Of a stretch of 64,000 bases of DNA, positions 1 to 9,581 are shown one piece after another. The DNA lies in NCBI RefSeq assembly GCF_025836995.1, contig NZ_CP107546.1, positions 1,984,001 to 2,048,000 of the forward strand. Reading direction: 5' to 3'. The position numbers and the translations under genes are program-made. Position 1 is the first letter of the stretch. Every line of letters starts with the position of its first letter. Below the pieces are notes generated by a model. That model was given only the letters and a program-made list of their open reading frames with translations, was not told the DNA's origin and did no database searches. The DNA comes from Microbacterium sp. M28 (GTDB taxonomy: Bacteria > Actinomycetota > Actinomycetes > Actinomycetales > Microbacteriaceae).

Positions 1-1220
1 AGGTCGACCGGCTCGACTCCGTAGCCGTCCGCCATGGCCTGCCGCGTGAGCGCGACCGCCCATCCGCTGGTGTCCACGAGGAAGCCGTCGCCGAGATCGA
101 CGTCCGAGAACGTCAACTCGGCGCCGAACGGTGCGTGCGCGCGCAGGTGCTGCTCGAGCGCTGCATAGGCGTCTGCCCCGCTCTGGCCCGGTGCGACGCG
201 TGCGCTGATGACGACGGTCACCTCGGGCGAGAGGGTGTTGGATGCCGACGCCACGCTCGTCGCGTCGACACCGATGACGGTGACGGCCGGCTTGTTCCAG
301 ATCCGGCTCAGGATGCTGTCGCGGCCGATCGGTGAGACGCCCTCGGGGAGACCGGCCTCGTCGCGGAGGGTCTCTTCGGAGTAATCGGGTGTGGCGGCCG
401 CCCGCTGTTCGAGGCCGGCCACCGCTACGGAGCCATCGGCATCCCACAGGGTGTTCAGGAGCTTGATCGTGGCCATCATCGCGTCGGGAACCGCGCCGCC
501 GTACATGCCGGAGTGCGACGCGTGCTCGAGCGTGCGGACCGTGAGCGTGAATCGCGCGTTGCCGCGCAGCGACACCGTCAGGCCGGGCGTCCTGGAGTCC
601 CAGTTGCCGGAATCCGCCACGACGATCGCATCCGCGCGAAGGGCGTCGGCGTTGTCGCTGAGGAACTGCGCGAAGGAACGGGAGCCGTACTCCTCCTCCC
701 CCTCGATGAACAGGGCGACACCGAGGTCGAGGCCGTCGCCGACGGCATCCGCGACGGCGCGCAGCGACGCGATGTGCGCCATGACGCCTGCCTTGTCGTC
801 CGCCGCTCCTCGGCCGTACAGCCGGCCGTCGCGCACGGTGGGCTCGAACGGAGGCGTCTCCCAGAGCGCGTCGTCTCCCGGAGGCTGCACGTCGTGGTGC
901 GCATAGAGGAGGATGGTCGGTCGGCCGTTGCGCGCGGCACGGGTGGCGAGGATGGCCGGCTGGCCCTGTTCGTCCGTCCCCGGAATCGCCGCACGCAGCA
1001 CGCGCACCTCGTCGAACACGCCGGTGTCCGTCGCGAGCGCCGCGATGGCCTCGGCGCTGCGCTCCAACTGGGACTGATCGAACGACGGCCATGCGATGCC
1101 GGGGATGCGCACGAGAGTCCCCAGATCACCGAGCGCGCGGGGCAGGCCGGTCGCGACGGATTCGAGCACCGCCTCTTCGACGGCGAGGTCTTCAGGGGTC
1201 TGCGAATCGGAAGAGGTCAT
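1..1220 (-). CDS. M20 family metallopeptidase (dipeptidase-like), 3' end outside window
   Basis: This is a zinc-dependent exopeptidase of the M20/M25/M40 family, probably a cytoplasmic dipeptidase. About 406 residues are visible; the C terminus lies beyond base 1. The metal-binding YAHHDVQPPG motif is at residues 106-115, the bridging-Asp motif YGRGAADDKAG at 135-145, and the catalytic Glu pair in FIEGEEEYGS at 171-180. Residues from about 190 onward fit the dimerisation (lid) domain. A TAAGAT hexamer seven bases before the ATG supports this start. It diverges from the DUF3043 gene. The family is clear; the substrate cannot be told from sequence. Confidence 0.9.
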   Translation of the reverse strand, partial: MTSSDSQTPEDLAVEEAVLESVATGLPRALGDLGTLVRIPGIAWPSFDQSQLERSAEAIAALATDTGVFDEVRVLRAAIPGTDEQGQPAILATRAARNGRPTILLYAHHDVQPPGDDALWETPPFEPTVRDGRLYGRGAADDKAGVMAHIASLRAVADAVGDGLDLGVALFIEGEEEYGSRSFAQFLSDNADALRADAIVVADSGNWDSRTPGLTVSLRGNARFTLTVRTLEHASHSGMYGGAVPDAMMATIKLLNTLWDADGSVAVAGLEQRAAATPDYSEETLRDEAGLPEGVSPIGRDSILSRIWNKPAVTVIGVDATSVASASNTLSPEVTVVISARVAPGQSGADAYAALEQHLRAHAPFGAELTFSDVDLGDGFLVDTSGWAVALTRQAMADGYGVEPVD

Positions 1221-1227
1221 GCGGGTA

Positions 1228-1233
1228 ATCTTA
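1228..1233 (-). promoter_or_regulatory. -10 hexamer of the M20 peptidase gene
   Basis: TAAGAT on the minus strand, seven bases before the ATG. It predicts a leaderless transcript. Confidence 0.5.
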
Positions 1234-1266
1234 AGGGCGAACCCGATCACGTGACCGAGGAGCCTT

Positions 1267-1836
1267 GTGGCCAATCCCACCCCTGAGACGAACGACGCCG
1301 CCGCGCAGAACCCCATCGCCGGCAAGGGGCGTGCGACGCCGACGCGTGCCGAGCAGGAAGCTGCCCGCCGTCGGCCGCTGGTGGCGAACACCAAGGAGGC
1401 GAAGGCCGCGGCGAAGGCGCAGCTGAACGAGCAGCGCGAGAAGGCGCGCATCGGGATGGCCAACGGCGACGACAAGTACCTCCCGCCGCGCGACAAGGGT
1501 CCGCAGCGCCGCTGGGTACGCGACTACGTGGATGCCGGCTGGCACCTGTCCGAGTGGATCATGGCCCTCATGCTGGTCGTGATCATCGTGTCGCTGTTCG
1601 GCGAAGCCTTCCCTGCGATCTCGTTCTACGCCTTCGTGGGTCTGTGGGCGTACCTGATCATCTCGATCCTCGACATGGTCCTCCTGGCGAACCGCGTGAA
1701 GCGCAAGGCCGCGGCGAAGTTCGGCAAGGACAAGCTCGAGAAGGGCCTCGGCTGGTACGCGGCGATGCGCGCACTGCAGATGCGCTTCATGCGTCTGCCG
1801 AAGCCGCAGGTCAAGCGGCGCCAGTACCCCGCCTGA
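1267..1836 (+). CDS. DUF3043 domain membrane protein
   Basis: A 189-residue protein of the actinobacterial DUF3043 family, whose function is unknown. The N-terminal 90 residues are charged, rich in Ala, Lys and Arg, and probably cytoplasmic. Two hydrophobic segments at about 96-112 and 118-140 form a hairpin in the membrane, followed by a basic tail. The start is GTG at 1267, with GAGGAG just upstream. It stands alone between the divergent peptidase gene and the convergent pyrD. Confidence 0.85.
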   Translation: MANPTPETNDAAAQNPIAGKGRATPTRAEQEAARRRPLVANTKEAKAAAKAQLNEQREKARIGMANGDDKYLPPRDKGPQRRWVRDYVDAGWHLSEWIMALMLVVIIVSLFGEAFPAISFYAFVGLWAYLIISILDMVLLANRVKRKAAAKFGKDKLEKGLGWYAAMRALQMRFMRLPKPQVKRRQYPA

Positions 1837-1879
1837 GCTCCGGGCATCCGACACACAGCGCCGGACGACCGGGGAGCGC

Positions 1880-2905
1880 TCATCGACCCGAGCGCAGACC
1901 CCGGTTGATCTGGCGACCCCAGAACGGACCGCGGTACAGGAACGCCGTGTAGCCCTGCACGAGCGTGGCTCCGGCATCCAGACGTGCACGCACGTCCCCG
2001 GCGGTCTCCACGCCGCCGACCGAGATCACGCAGAAGTCGTTCGGCACCGCGGCCCGCACGACCTTCAGCACCTCCATCGAGCGCTCGCGCAGCGGCGCCC
2101 CGGAGAGTCCTCCTGCGCCGGCGGCCTCGACCTTCGCCGGAGCCGTGGACAGCCCGTCGCGTCCGATCGTCGTGTTGTGGGCGATGATGCCGGCGAGCCC
2201 CTCGGCGACGGCGAGTTGTGCGATCGCCTCGATCTCCTCATCCGGCAGGTCGGGGGCGATCTTCACCAGCAGCGGCGTGGCGCCTGCGGCATCCTTCACC
2301 GCGCGCAGCAGCGGAGCGAGCGTCTCGACGGCCTGCAGTCCTCGCAGCCCTGGAGTGTTGGGCGACGACACGTTGACCGCGAGATAGTCGGCCAGCGGTG
2401 CGAGCGTCGTGGCACTGGTCACATAGTCGGCGGTCGCGTTCTCGACGTCGACGACCCGGCTCTTGCCGATGTTGACGCCGATGATCGTGTCCGGCTTGCG
2501 TCGGCGCAGTTTGACGAGGCGCTTCGCCGCGGCGTCAGCGCCGGCGTTGTTGAAGCCCATCCGGTTGATGACCGCGCGATCGGGGACCAACCGGAACAGC
2601 CGAGGCTTGGGGTTGCCCTCCTGCGGGACGGCCGTGATCGTCCCGACCTCGACATGTCCGAAACCGAGCGCGGCCAGACCGCGCACACCGACCGCGTTCT
2701 TGTCGAACCCGGCCGCGATGCCGAACGGCGAGGGGAAGTCCAGCCCCAGCGCGCGCACGCGCTGTTCGGCGGGAGGCTTCGTCAGGGCGCGAGTCGCCCA
2801 GGAGAACGGCGGAACACCGAGGACACGGATCACCGCCATGCCGGCATGGTGGGCGAACTCGGGGTCGAGGCGCGTGAGGACGACGCGGAAGAGCAGGGGA
2901 TACAT
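1880..2905 (-). CDS. pyrD: quinone-dependent dihydroorotate dehydrogenase (class 2)
   Basis: This enzyme oxidises dihydroorotate to orotate in pyrimidine synthesis, passing electrons through FMN to membrane quinone. The protein has 341 residues, normal for class 2. The N-terminal helical membrane-docking region (residues 1-40) marks class 2 rather than the soluble class 1. FGIAAGFDKN at 61-70 and NVSSPNTPGLRGL at 178-190 are FMN-site motifs; the second holds the catalytic Ser. I chose the ATG at 2905 because the longer reading frame would run into nrdR, and TAATCT sits seven bases upstream. It follows nrdR closely on the same strand. Confidence 0.95.
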   Translation of the reverse strand: MYPLLFRVVLTRLDPEFAHHAGMAVIRVLGVPPFSWATRALTKPPAEQRVRALGLDFPSPFGIAAGFDKNAVGVRGLAALGFGHVEVGTITAVPQEGNPKPRLFRLVPDRAVINRMGFNNAGADAAAKRLVKLRRRKPDTIIGVNIGKSRVVDVENATADYVTSATTLAPLADYLAVNVSSPNTPGLRGLQAVETLAPLLRAVKDAAGATPLLVKIAPDLPDEEIEAIAQLAVAEGLAGIIAHNTTIGRDGLSTAPAKVEAAGAGGLSGAPLRERSMEVLKVVRAAVPNDFCVISVGGVETAGDVRARLDAGATLVQGYTAFLYRGPFWGRQINRGLRSGR

Positions 2906-2912
2906 CCCTGCC

Positions 2913-2918
2913 AGATTA
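2913..2918 (-). promoter_or_regulatory. -10 hexamer of pyrD
   Basis: TAATCT on the minus strand, seven bases before the pyrD ATG. It overlaps the last bases of nrdR, so pyrD may have its own leaderless transcript. Confidence 0.4.
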
Positions 2919-3392
2919 CCGGTCGTCGGCGTCGTTCCCCGCGCGAGCGTGGTCGGCGCGCAGATCGGTGATGGCGCTCTCGAAGTCCTCGAGCGAATCG
3001 AACGCCTGGTAGACGCTCGCGAATCGCAGGTAGGCGACCTCGTCGAGCTCCCGCAGCGGACCGAGGATCGCGAGCCCGATCTCGTTCGCATCGAGCTGGG
3101 AGACGCCGGTCGCCCTGACGTTCTCCTCCACCCGCTGAGCGAGGACCGCCAGATCGGAGTCGGTCACGGGGCGTCCCTGACAGGCCTTGCGCACGCCGGA
3201 GATGACCTTGTCGCGGCTGAACGGCTCCATCACACCCGAGCGCTTGATCACGTTCAGACTCGCCGTCTCCGTGGTGGAGAAGCGTCCACCGCACTCCGGG
3301 CACTGTCTGCGGCGACGGATCGACAGACCGTCGTCGCTGGTGCGCGAGTCGATGACGCGGGAATCCGGATGCCGGCAGAACGGACAGTGCAT
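2916..3392 (-). CDS. nrdR: transcriptional repressor NrdR
   Basis: NrdR represses ribonucleotide reductase genes when dATP binds its ATP-cone. The protein has 158 residues, the usual length. The zinc ribbon is seen as CPFC (Cys3, Cys6) and CPEC (Cys31, Cys34), followed by an ATP-cone domain from about 47 to 137. No nrd gene is in the window, so its targets must lie elsewhere. TACGCT lies seven bases before the ATG, inside the hisD-nrdR gap. The C-terminal tail is short and acidic. Confidence 0.95.
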   Translation of the reverse strand: MHCPFCRHPDSRVIDSRTSDDGLSIRRRRQCPECGGRFSTTETASLNVIKRSGVMEPFSRDKVISGVRKACQGRPVTDSDLAVLAQRVEENVRATGVSQLDANEIGLAILGPLRELDEVAYLRFASVYQAFDSLEDFESAITDLRADHARAGNDADDR

Positions 3393-3399
3393 TTGTCTC

Positions 3400-3405
3400 A
3401 GCGTA
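3400..3405 (-). promoter_or_regulatory. -10 hexamer of nrdR
   Basis: TACGCT on the minus strand, seven bases before the nrdR ATG. It sits in the 18-base gap after hisD. Confidence 0.4.
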
Positions 3406-3410
3406 CCCGC

Positions 3411-4730
3411 TCAGTCGCCGGCGGGTTCGGTCGTGAACCGCGCCTCGATCGCCTCACCGTGGGCAGGCAGCGCTTCGGTGTTCGCGAGTGCGACCACTCC
3501 CTCGCGCACCTGCGCGAGGGCGACGTGGTCGTACCGGATCACCTGCTGGGGGCGCAGGAACGTGTACGCGCCGAGACCCGGCGCATATCGCGCCTGGCCA
3601 CCGGTGGGCAAGACGTGGTTGCTGCCGGCCATGTAGTCCCCCAGGCTCACCGGGGTCTGGTCGCCGACGAAGACGGCTCCGGCGCTGGTGAAAGCGGATG
3701 CCGCGGCATCCGCATCCTCGAGGTGCAGTTCCAGGTGCTCAGGTGCGTAGGCGTTGCTGAACGCGGTCGCCATCGCGCGGTCGTCCACGAGCACGATCGC
3801 AGACTGTTCGCCGCCCAGTGCCGCCGCGACGCGGTCTGCGTGACGGGTCGTCGCCGCCTGCGTCGCGACCTCGGAGGACACGCTTTCCGCGAGCTCGGCC
3901 GAATCGGTCACGAGCACGGCGGACGCCTGCTCGTCGTGCTCCGCCTGGCTGATGAGGTCCGCCGCGATGAGACGCGAGTCGGCTGCGGCATCCGCGACGA
4001 TGAGAATCTCGGTCGCGCCGGCCTCGGAGTCGGTGCCGACGACGCCCGCGACCACCCGCTTGGCGGAAGCGACGTAATTGTTGCCCGGCCCCGAGACGAC
4101 GTCGACGGGATCGAGACCGATCTCCTCGACGCCGTGGGCGAAGGCGCCGATGGCACCGGCACCGCCCATCGCGTAGACCTCATCGACGCCGAGCAGACCG
4201 GCTGCGGCGAGGATGGTCGGGTGGATGCGACCGTCCTGGTCGGACTGCGGCGGCGACGCGAGCGCGATCTGCTCGACGCCCGCGACCTGCGCGGGGACGA
4301 CGTTCATGATGACGCTCGACGGATAGACCGCCTTCCCACCGGGGATGTACACGCCGATGCGGCGGACCGGCTGCCAGCGCTGGACGATCTGCGCACCCTG
4401 GCCGATCTGCGTCGTCTGCGGCGCGGGCACCTGGGCGCCCGATGCCTGCCGCACACGCCGGATCGTCTCCTCCAGCGCCGCCCGGACATCGGGAGCCAGT
4501 GCGGTGACCGCCGCCGCGATGTGCTCGGCCGGGACACGGATCGCGTGCCCCGTGACCCGATCGAAGCGCTCGGCCTGCTCCCGCAGCGCCGCCTCGCCAT
4601 CGACGCGCACCGCTTCGACGATCCGCGTCGCCGCGTCGAGCGCCTCGGCGCGCGCCTGCGTGGCGCGTGGCACGGCACCGAGCATGTCGGATGCCGAGAG
4701 CTCGCGCCCTCGGAGATCGATCGTGCGCAT
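3411..4730 (-). CDS. hisD: histidinol dehydrogenase
   Basis: HisD carries out the last two steps of histidine synthesis: NAD- and zinc-dependent oxidation of L-histidinol to histidine. The protein has 439 residues, which fits the family. GPGNNYVASAKR and the PEHLE motif (holding the catalytic Glu-His pair) are both visible. The longer frame starts upstream, but MRTIDLRG at 4730 is the standard N terminus. It starts one base after the stop of the upstream membrane-protein gene, so the two are probably cotranscribed. No other his gene is nearby. Confidence 0.95.
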   Translation of the reverse strand: MRTIDLRGRELSASDMLGAVPRATQARAEALDAATRIVEAVRVDGEAALREQAERFDRVTGHAIRVPAEHIAAAVTALAPDVRAALEETIRRVRQASGAQVPAPQTTQIGQGAQIVQRWQPVRRIGVYIPGGKAVYPSSVIMNVVPAQVAGVEQIALASPPQSDQDGRIHPTILAAAGLLGVDEVYAMGGAGAIGAFAHGVEEIGLDPVDVVSGPGNNYVASAKRVVAGVVGTDSEAGATEILIVADAAADSRLIAADLISQAEHDEQASAVLVTDSAELAESVSSEVATQAATTRHADRVAAALGGEQSAIVLVDDRAMATAFSNAYAPEHLELHLEDADAAASAFTSAGAVFVGDQTPVSLGDYMAGSNHVLPTGGQARYAPGLGAYTFLRPQQVIRYDHVALAQVREGVVALANTEALPAHGEAIEARFTTEPAGD

Positions 4731-4731
4731 G

Positions 4732-5880
4732 TCAGCCCTTCGTGATGTCGTCGATGTCGTGCAGATAGCCGATGCGGCCATCATCGTGTCGCACGACGAA
4801 CGCGCCACCGCGATCCTCGATCACGAGCGCCCACGCATCCGGGCCGATACGGAACAGGAGCTCGCCGCGCTCGTCCACGACGTCGCGCTCGGTGGGCGCC
4901 AGAGCCCAGAACGGCTGCGAGGTCGGTGCGAAGCGCGGGTTCGTCGCATCGACGTCGAAGGATTCGGTCAGAGGCGTCTCCTCCGCCACGTCGGCATCCG
5001 AAGAGGCATCGGGGACGAGACCGAGTTCGACGATGGGCTCGATGTCGGCGTTCGCGTCGGTGCCGTCGGCCTCGTCGACCTCGGCCTCCTCGCGGCGCGA
5101 GCGGCGGGCATACCCGGGCACGTACTCGTCTTCCGTCAGCACGGAACCGGTGTCGCCGCCGGAGGCGTGCGCGGACAGCGGCACCTGATCGGCAAGGCCG
5201 AGTGTGGCGATCTCGTCGGTGTACGTGCCGGTGTGCTCGGCCTCCGGCGTCGCAGCGGCGTCGTCGTTCTTCGGCTCGCGCGGGCGCGCGATCACGGGAC
5301 GGACGGGGTTGGCGTTGCGGTGCGCCAGCGTCTCGAGTCGGCCGATGAAGTCCTCGCGCACGCCGGGGATCAGCGGCGCGAAGACCGTCAGCGCGACGAG
5401 TCCGAGCGAAGCGACCAGCTCCACCCAGGGCACCCAGGCGGCCGTGGCGATGCCGCTGGCGATCGACGAGCCGACCAGCGACCACAGCACCTGCGCCCAC
5501 CAGATGGCGGCCACGGTGAACGTCACCGACGCGAACTGATCGATTCCGAGGGAGCCGACACGGCGGATGCCGTCGGGCGAGAACCGACGCAGGACGATGA
5601 GGAACATCGCCGCCGTCGGCAGTCCGATCGGCAGGACCCAGGAGATCCCCTGCCCCCACACCGAGGTCGTTCCCGCAGCGAGCGGGAAGAAGGAGACCAC
5701 GAAGGCGACCAGCCACACGCCGACGAGGATCAGCTCGCGCAGCGTGAACCCGAGGATGCCGTACTCCGGGGTGACCTGATCCTCGTAGAGGACGGATCCG
5801 TCCTCCACGGTGAAGGTCTCCTCATCGGGGACGGGCGTCGCGGACTCGGGGGCGTCCTCGAACGGGTGCTGGGTACTCAT
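4732..5880 (-). CDS. membrane protein of unknown function with long acidic C-terminal domain
   Basis: I do not recognise this 382-residue protein. About four membrane segments can be seen, near 48-66, 78-97, 117-136 and 152-170. A long cytoplasmic region follows, rich in Glu, Asp, Ala and Thr up to about 310. The last 70 residues look folded and contain paired Asp/Arg-rich strands ending HDIDDITKG. The start at 5880 (MSTQHPFED) is preceded by GAAAGGAAC, a good ribosome site; a longer frame reaches 5910 but lacks one. It runs directly into hisD. Confidence 0.75.
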   Translation of the reverse strand: MSTQHPFEDAPESATPVPDEETFTVEDGSVLYEDQVTPEYGILGFTLRELILVGVWLVAFVVSFFPLAAGTTSVWGQGISWVLPIGLPTAAMFLIVLRRFSPDGIRRVGSLGIDQFASVTFTVAAIWWAQVLWSLVGSSIASGIATAAWVPWVELVASLGLVALTVFAPLIPGVREDFIGRLETLAHRNANPVRPVIARPREPKNDDAAATPEAEHTGTYTDEIATLGLADQVPLSAHASGGDTGSVLTEDEYVPGYARRSRREEAEVDEADGTDANADIEPIVELGLVPDASSDADVAEETPLTESFDVDATNPRFAPTSQPFWALAPTERDVVDERGELLFRIGPDAWALVIEDRGGAFVVRHDDGRIGYLHDIDDITKG

Positions 5881-5950
5881 CCTGTTCCTTTCGTCACGGG
5901 GCACGGCCATGTCGGCGCGGGCCCCTAACGCGTCCCGATATTACCTGTGA

Positions 5951-5964
5951 GGGCGCGAGCGCCC
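5951..5964 (-). terminator. possible terminator after dnaE
   Basis: A short perfect hairpin, GGGCGC-GA-GCGCCC, lies 43 bases after the dnaE stop. The stem is only 6 bp and has no T tract. A TAATAT hexamer just beyond it (5938-5943) could be the -10 of the next gene. Confidence 0.35.
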
Positions 5965-6006
5965 GTTATCGAGACCGTAACCGTCATGACTTTCTCATGA
6001 ACGACG

Positions 6007-9000
6007 TCAGCCCAGGCATGCCGGGCCGAGCAGGGATTTCAGGTCTCCGAAGAGATCGGCGGACACTGTCACCGGCATCGGCACCTCGAAGACCTTGGCC
6101 GTTCGGCCGCGGTGCACGCGGAGCACGACCTCGGTGTCTCCGGTGTGACGGCGCAGCACATCGGCGAGATCGTTCATGACCCGCTCCGTGGCCCGCTGCT
6201 CGGCGACGACGAGCGACAGCGGACCCGCGGCGTCGAACGAGCCGACGTCGGGCGCGAACGCTGACTGCGCATGGAGGTTCAGGCCGTCATCGCGCCGGGA
6301 GACGCGACCGCGCACGGCGAGGATCGCGTCCTGCTGCAGAACGTGCTGGAACTCGGTGTAGGTCTTCCCCATGAACATCACGGTGACCTCGCCGTTGAAG
6401 TCCTCGACGGTGATCATGCCGTACGGGTTGCCGCTCGCCTTGGCGACGCGGTGCTGCACACTGGTCACGAGTCCGGCCACGGTGACCTGATCGCCGTCCT
6501 GCAGATCCTCCGAGGACAGCAGGTTGTGGATCGAGATCGACGCGTGCTTGGCCAGCGGCACCTCGAGTCCGGCGAGCGGGTGATCCGACACGTACAGCCC
6601 GAGCATCTCGCGCTCGAAGGCCAGCTTGTCCTTCTTGGTCCACTCCGGGCGCTCGGGGACCTTGGCGGGTGCCGCCTCCTCCATGTCGTCGTAGAGGCTG
6701 TCGAAGTCGAAGCCGATCGCCCCCTGGGCCTCGTTGCGCTTGCGATCGACGGCGGCCTCGACGGCATCCTCGTGGATCTCCATCAGCGCGCGACGGCTGT
6801 CGCCCATCGAGTCGAACGCGCCGGCCTTGATCAGGGACTCGACCGTGCGCTTGTTGGCGACGTGGAGCGGCACCTTGTGCAGGAAGTCGTGGAAGGAGGT
6901 GAAGGTCTCCTTCTTGCGCGCCTGCACGATGCCGTCGACCACGTTGCTGCCCACGTTGCGCACGGCCCCGAGGCCGAAGCGGATGTCCTCGCCGACGGCG
7001 GCGAAGAAGTTGATCGACTCCGCGACATCCGGCGGAAGGACACGGATCCCCATGCGGCGGCACTCGTTGAGGTAGAGCGCCATCTTGTCCTTGGAGTCGC
7101 CGACGCTCGTGAGCAGTGCGGCCATGTACTCAGCGGGATAGTGCGCCTTGAGGTACGCGGTCCAGTACGAGACGAGACCGTACGCGGCGGAGTGGGCTTT
7201 GTTGAACGCGTAGTCCGAGAACGGGAGCAGGATGTCCCACAGCGCCTTGATGGCGGCCTCGCCGAACCCGCGTTCCTTCATGCCGCCGGAGAAGCCCTCG
7301 TACTGCTTGTCCAGCTCGGACTTCTTCTTCTTTCCCATCGCGCGGCGGAGAATGTCGGCTTGACCGAGGCTGAAGCCGGCGACCTTCTGCGCGATGGCCA
7401 TGACCTGCTCCTGATAGATGATCAGGCCGTACGACTCCTGCAGGATCTCTGCGAGCGGTTCCTCGAGCTCCGGGTGGATCGGGGTGATCGGCTGCTGACC
7501 GTTCTTGCGCAGAGCGTAGTTGGTGTGCGAGTTCGCCCCCATCGGACCAGGACGGTACAGCGCGATGAGGGCCGAGATGTCGCCGAAGTTGTCGGGCTTC
7601 ATCAGTCTCATGAGCGATCGCAGCGGCGGGCTGTCGAGCTGGAACACGCCGAGGGTGTCGCCCTTGCCCAGCAGGTCGTAGACGCCGCGGTCATCAAGGG
7701 CGAGGTGCTCGAGATCGAGCTCCTCTCCCCTGTTCAGGCGGATGTTCTCCAGCGCATCGGAGATGATCGTGAGGTTGCGCAGCCCCAGGAAGTCCATCTT
7801 GATGAGACCGAGGGTCTCGCAGGAGGGATAGTCGAACTGCGTGACGATCTGGCCGTCCTGCTCACGGCGCATGATCGGGATGATGTCGAGCAGCGGCTCG
7901 GACGACATGATGACGCCGGCGGCGTGCACACCCCACTGGCGCTTCAGGCCCTCGAGGCCGAGCGCGCGGTCGAAGACGGTCTTCGCCTCCGGATCGGTCT
8001 CGATGAGAGCGCGGAACTCGCTGGCCTCCTTGTAGCGCGGGTGCGCGGAGTCGAACATGCCGTCCAGCGGCATGTCCTTGCCCATGACGGGCGGCGGCAT
8101 GGCCTTGGTGAGCCGCTCCCCCATGCTGAACGGGAAACCCAGCACGCGTCCGGCATCCTTCAGCGCCTGCTTGGACTTGATGGTGCCGTAGGTGACGATC
8201 TGGGCGACGCGCTCCGACCCGTACTTCTGGGTCACGTACTCGATGACCTCGCCGCGGCGACGGTCGTCGAAGTCGACGTCGAAGTCGGGCATCGAGACGC
8301 GGTCCGGGTTGAGGAAGCGCTCGAAGATCAGGCCGTGCTCGAGCGGATCCAGGTCGGTGATCTTCATGGCGTACGCGACCATGGAACCGGCACCGGATCC
8401 GCGCCCAGGACCGACGCGGATGCCGTTGTCCTTGGCCCAGTTGATGAAGTCGGCGACGACGAGGAAGTAGCCGGGGAACCCCATCTGCAGGATGATGCCG
8501 GTCTCGTACTCGGCCTGCTTGCGCACCTTGTCTGGGATGCCGTTCGGGTAGCGGTAGTGCAGCCCGTTCTCGACCTCCTTGATGAGCCAGCTGTCCTCGG
8601 TCTCGCCGTCCGGAACGGGGAACCGCGGCATGTAGTTCGCGGACGTGTTGAACTCGACTTCGCAGCGCTCCGCGATGAGGAGCGTGTTGTCGCACGCCTC
8701 GGGGTGATCGCGGAAGAGCTGGCGCATCTCGGCTGCGGTCTTGATGTAGTAGCCGTCACCATCGAACTTGAAGCGGTTCGGATCGTCGAGCGTGGAGCCG
8801 GACTGCACGCAGAGGAGCGCGGCGTGCGCGTCGGCCTCGTGCTGGTGCGTGTAATGCGAGTCGTTGGTCGCCACGAGCGGGATGCCGAGATCCTTCGACA
8901 GACGCAGCAGGTCGGTCATGACGCGCCGCTCGATGGAGAGGCCGTGATCCATGATCTCGGCGAAGTAGTTCTCCTTGCCGAAGATGTCCTGGAACTCGGC

Positions 9001-9525
9001 AGCCGCGGCCCGCGCCGCGTCGTACTGCCCGAGACGCAGGCGGGTCTGGATCTCGCCCGAGGGACACCCCGTCGTCGCGATCAGGCCCTTGCCGTACGTC
9101 TGCAGCAGCTCGCGGTCCATACGGGGCTTGAAGTAGTACCCCTCCATGCTCGAGCGTGAGCTGAGCCGGAAGAGGTTGTGCATGCCCTCGGTGCTCTGGC
9201 TCCACATGGTCATGTGGGTGTACGCGCCGGACCCGGAGACGTCGTCGCTCTTCTGATCGGGTGATCCCCACTGCACCCGGGACTTGTCACTGCGGTGGGT
9301 GCCCGGCGTCACGTACGCTTCGAGACCGATGATCGGCTTGACGCCGGCGTTCTGGGCCGCGCGGTAGAACTCGAAGGCCGCGAACGTGTTGCCGTGGTCG
9401 GTCACGGCGATGGCCGGCATGCCGTAATCCGCCGCCGCCTGGGTCATCGCGCCGATCTTCGCAGCACCGTCCAGCATCGAATACTCGCTGTGCACATGCA
9501 GGTGGACGAAGGAGTCGGATGCCAT
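6007..9525 (-). CDS. dnaE: DNA polymerase III alpha subunit, replicative
   Basis: The main replicative polymerase of the chromosome. Its 1172 residues match actinobacterial DnaE1. An N-terminal PHP domain begins with HLHVHSEYSMLDG (His8, His10, His12). The palm motif PDFDVDF at 413-419 holds two of the catalytic aspartates. Finger, beta-binding and C-terminal OB-fold regions follow in the expected order. The start ATG at 9525 has TAGACT six bases upstream. This is the high-fidelity paralogue; the mutagenic dnaE2 lies at 55.6 kb. Confidence 0.97.
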   Translation of the reverse strand: MASDSFVHLHVHSEYSMLDGAAKIGAMTQAAADYGMPAIAVTDHGNTFAAFEFYRAAQNAGVKPIIGLEAYVTPGTHRSDKSRVQWGSPDQKSDDVSGSGAYTHMTMWSQSTEGMHNLFRLSSRSSMEGYYFKPRMDRELLQTYGKGLIATTGCPSGEIQTRLRLGQYDAARAAAAEFQDIFGKENYFAEIMDHGLSIERRVMTDLLRLSKDLGIPLVATNDSHYTHQHEADAHAALLCVQSGSTLDDPNRFKFDGDGYYIKTAAEMRQLFRDHPEACDNTLLIAERCEVEFNTSANYMPRFPVPDGETEDSWLIKEVENGLHYRYPNGIPDKVRKQAEYETGIILQMGFPGYFLVVADFINWAKDNGIRVGPGRGSGAGSMVAYAMKITDLDPLEHGLIFERFLNPDRVSMPDFDVDFDDRRRGEVIEYVTQKYGSERVAQIVTYGTIKSKQALKDAGRVLGFPFSMGERLTKAMPPPVMGKDMPLDGMFDSAHPRYKEASEFRALIETDPEAKTVFDRALGLEGLKRQWGVHAAGVIMSSEPLLDIIPIMRREQDGQIVTQFDYPSCETLGLIKMDFLGLRNLTIISDALENIRLNRGEELDLEHLALDDRGVYDLLGKGDTLGVFQLDSPPLRSLMRLMKPDNFGDISALIALYRPGPMGANSHTNYALRKNGQQPITPIHPELEEPLAEILQESYGLIIYQEQVMAIAQKVAGFSLGQADILRRAMGKKKKSELDKQYEGFSGGMKERGFGEAAIKALWDILLPFSDYAFNKAHSAAYGLVSYWTAYLKAHYPAEYMAALLTSVGDSKDKMALYLNECRRMGIRVLPPDVAESINFFAAVGEDIRFGLGAVRNVGSNVVDGIVQARKKETFTSFHDFLHKVPLHVANKRTVESLIKAGAFDSMGDSRRALMEIHEDAVEAAVDRKRNEAQGAIGFDFDSLYDDMEEAAPAKVPERPEWTKKDKLAFEREMLGLYVSDHPLAGLEVPLAKHASISIHNLLSSEDLQDGDQVTVAGLVTSVQHRVAKASGNPYGMITVEDFNGEVTVMFMGKTYTEFQHVLQQDAILAVRGRVSRRDDGLNLHAQSAFAPDVGSFDAAGPLSLVVAEQRATERVMNDLADVLRRHTGDTEVVLRVHRGRTAKVFEVPMPVTVSADLFGDLKSLLGPACLG

Positions 9526-9531
9526 GCTTCG

Positions 9532-9537
9532 AGTCTA
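9532..9537 (-). promoter_or_regulatory. -10 hexamer of dnaE
   Basis: TAGACT on the minus strand, six bases before the dnaE ATG, predicting a leaderless mRNA. Confidence 0.5.
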
Positions 9538-9581
9538 CTTTCGGCATCCGACGTCGGGCGCCGCGCGAGCGGCGCGAGGGC

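Noticed and set aside
2463..4745. Plus-strand reading frame of 760 codons
   Set aside because: It lies antisense to pyrD, nrdR and hisD and has an Arg/Asp-rich composition typical of shadow frames in GC-rich DNA.
5984..6000. Two TCATGA palindromes 11 bases apart after dnaE
   Set aside because: Short self-complementary words; the spacing is suggestive, but there is no nearby promoter that would need them.
6271..9159. Plus-strand reading frame of 962 codons
   Set aside because: Mirror of dnaE; composition dominated by Val, Asp, Leu, Arg and His, with no domain.
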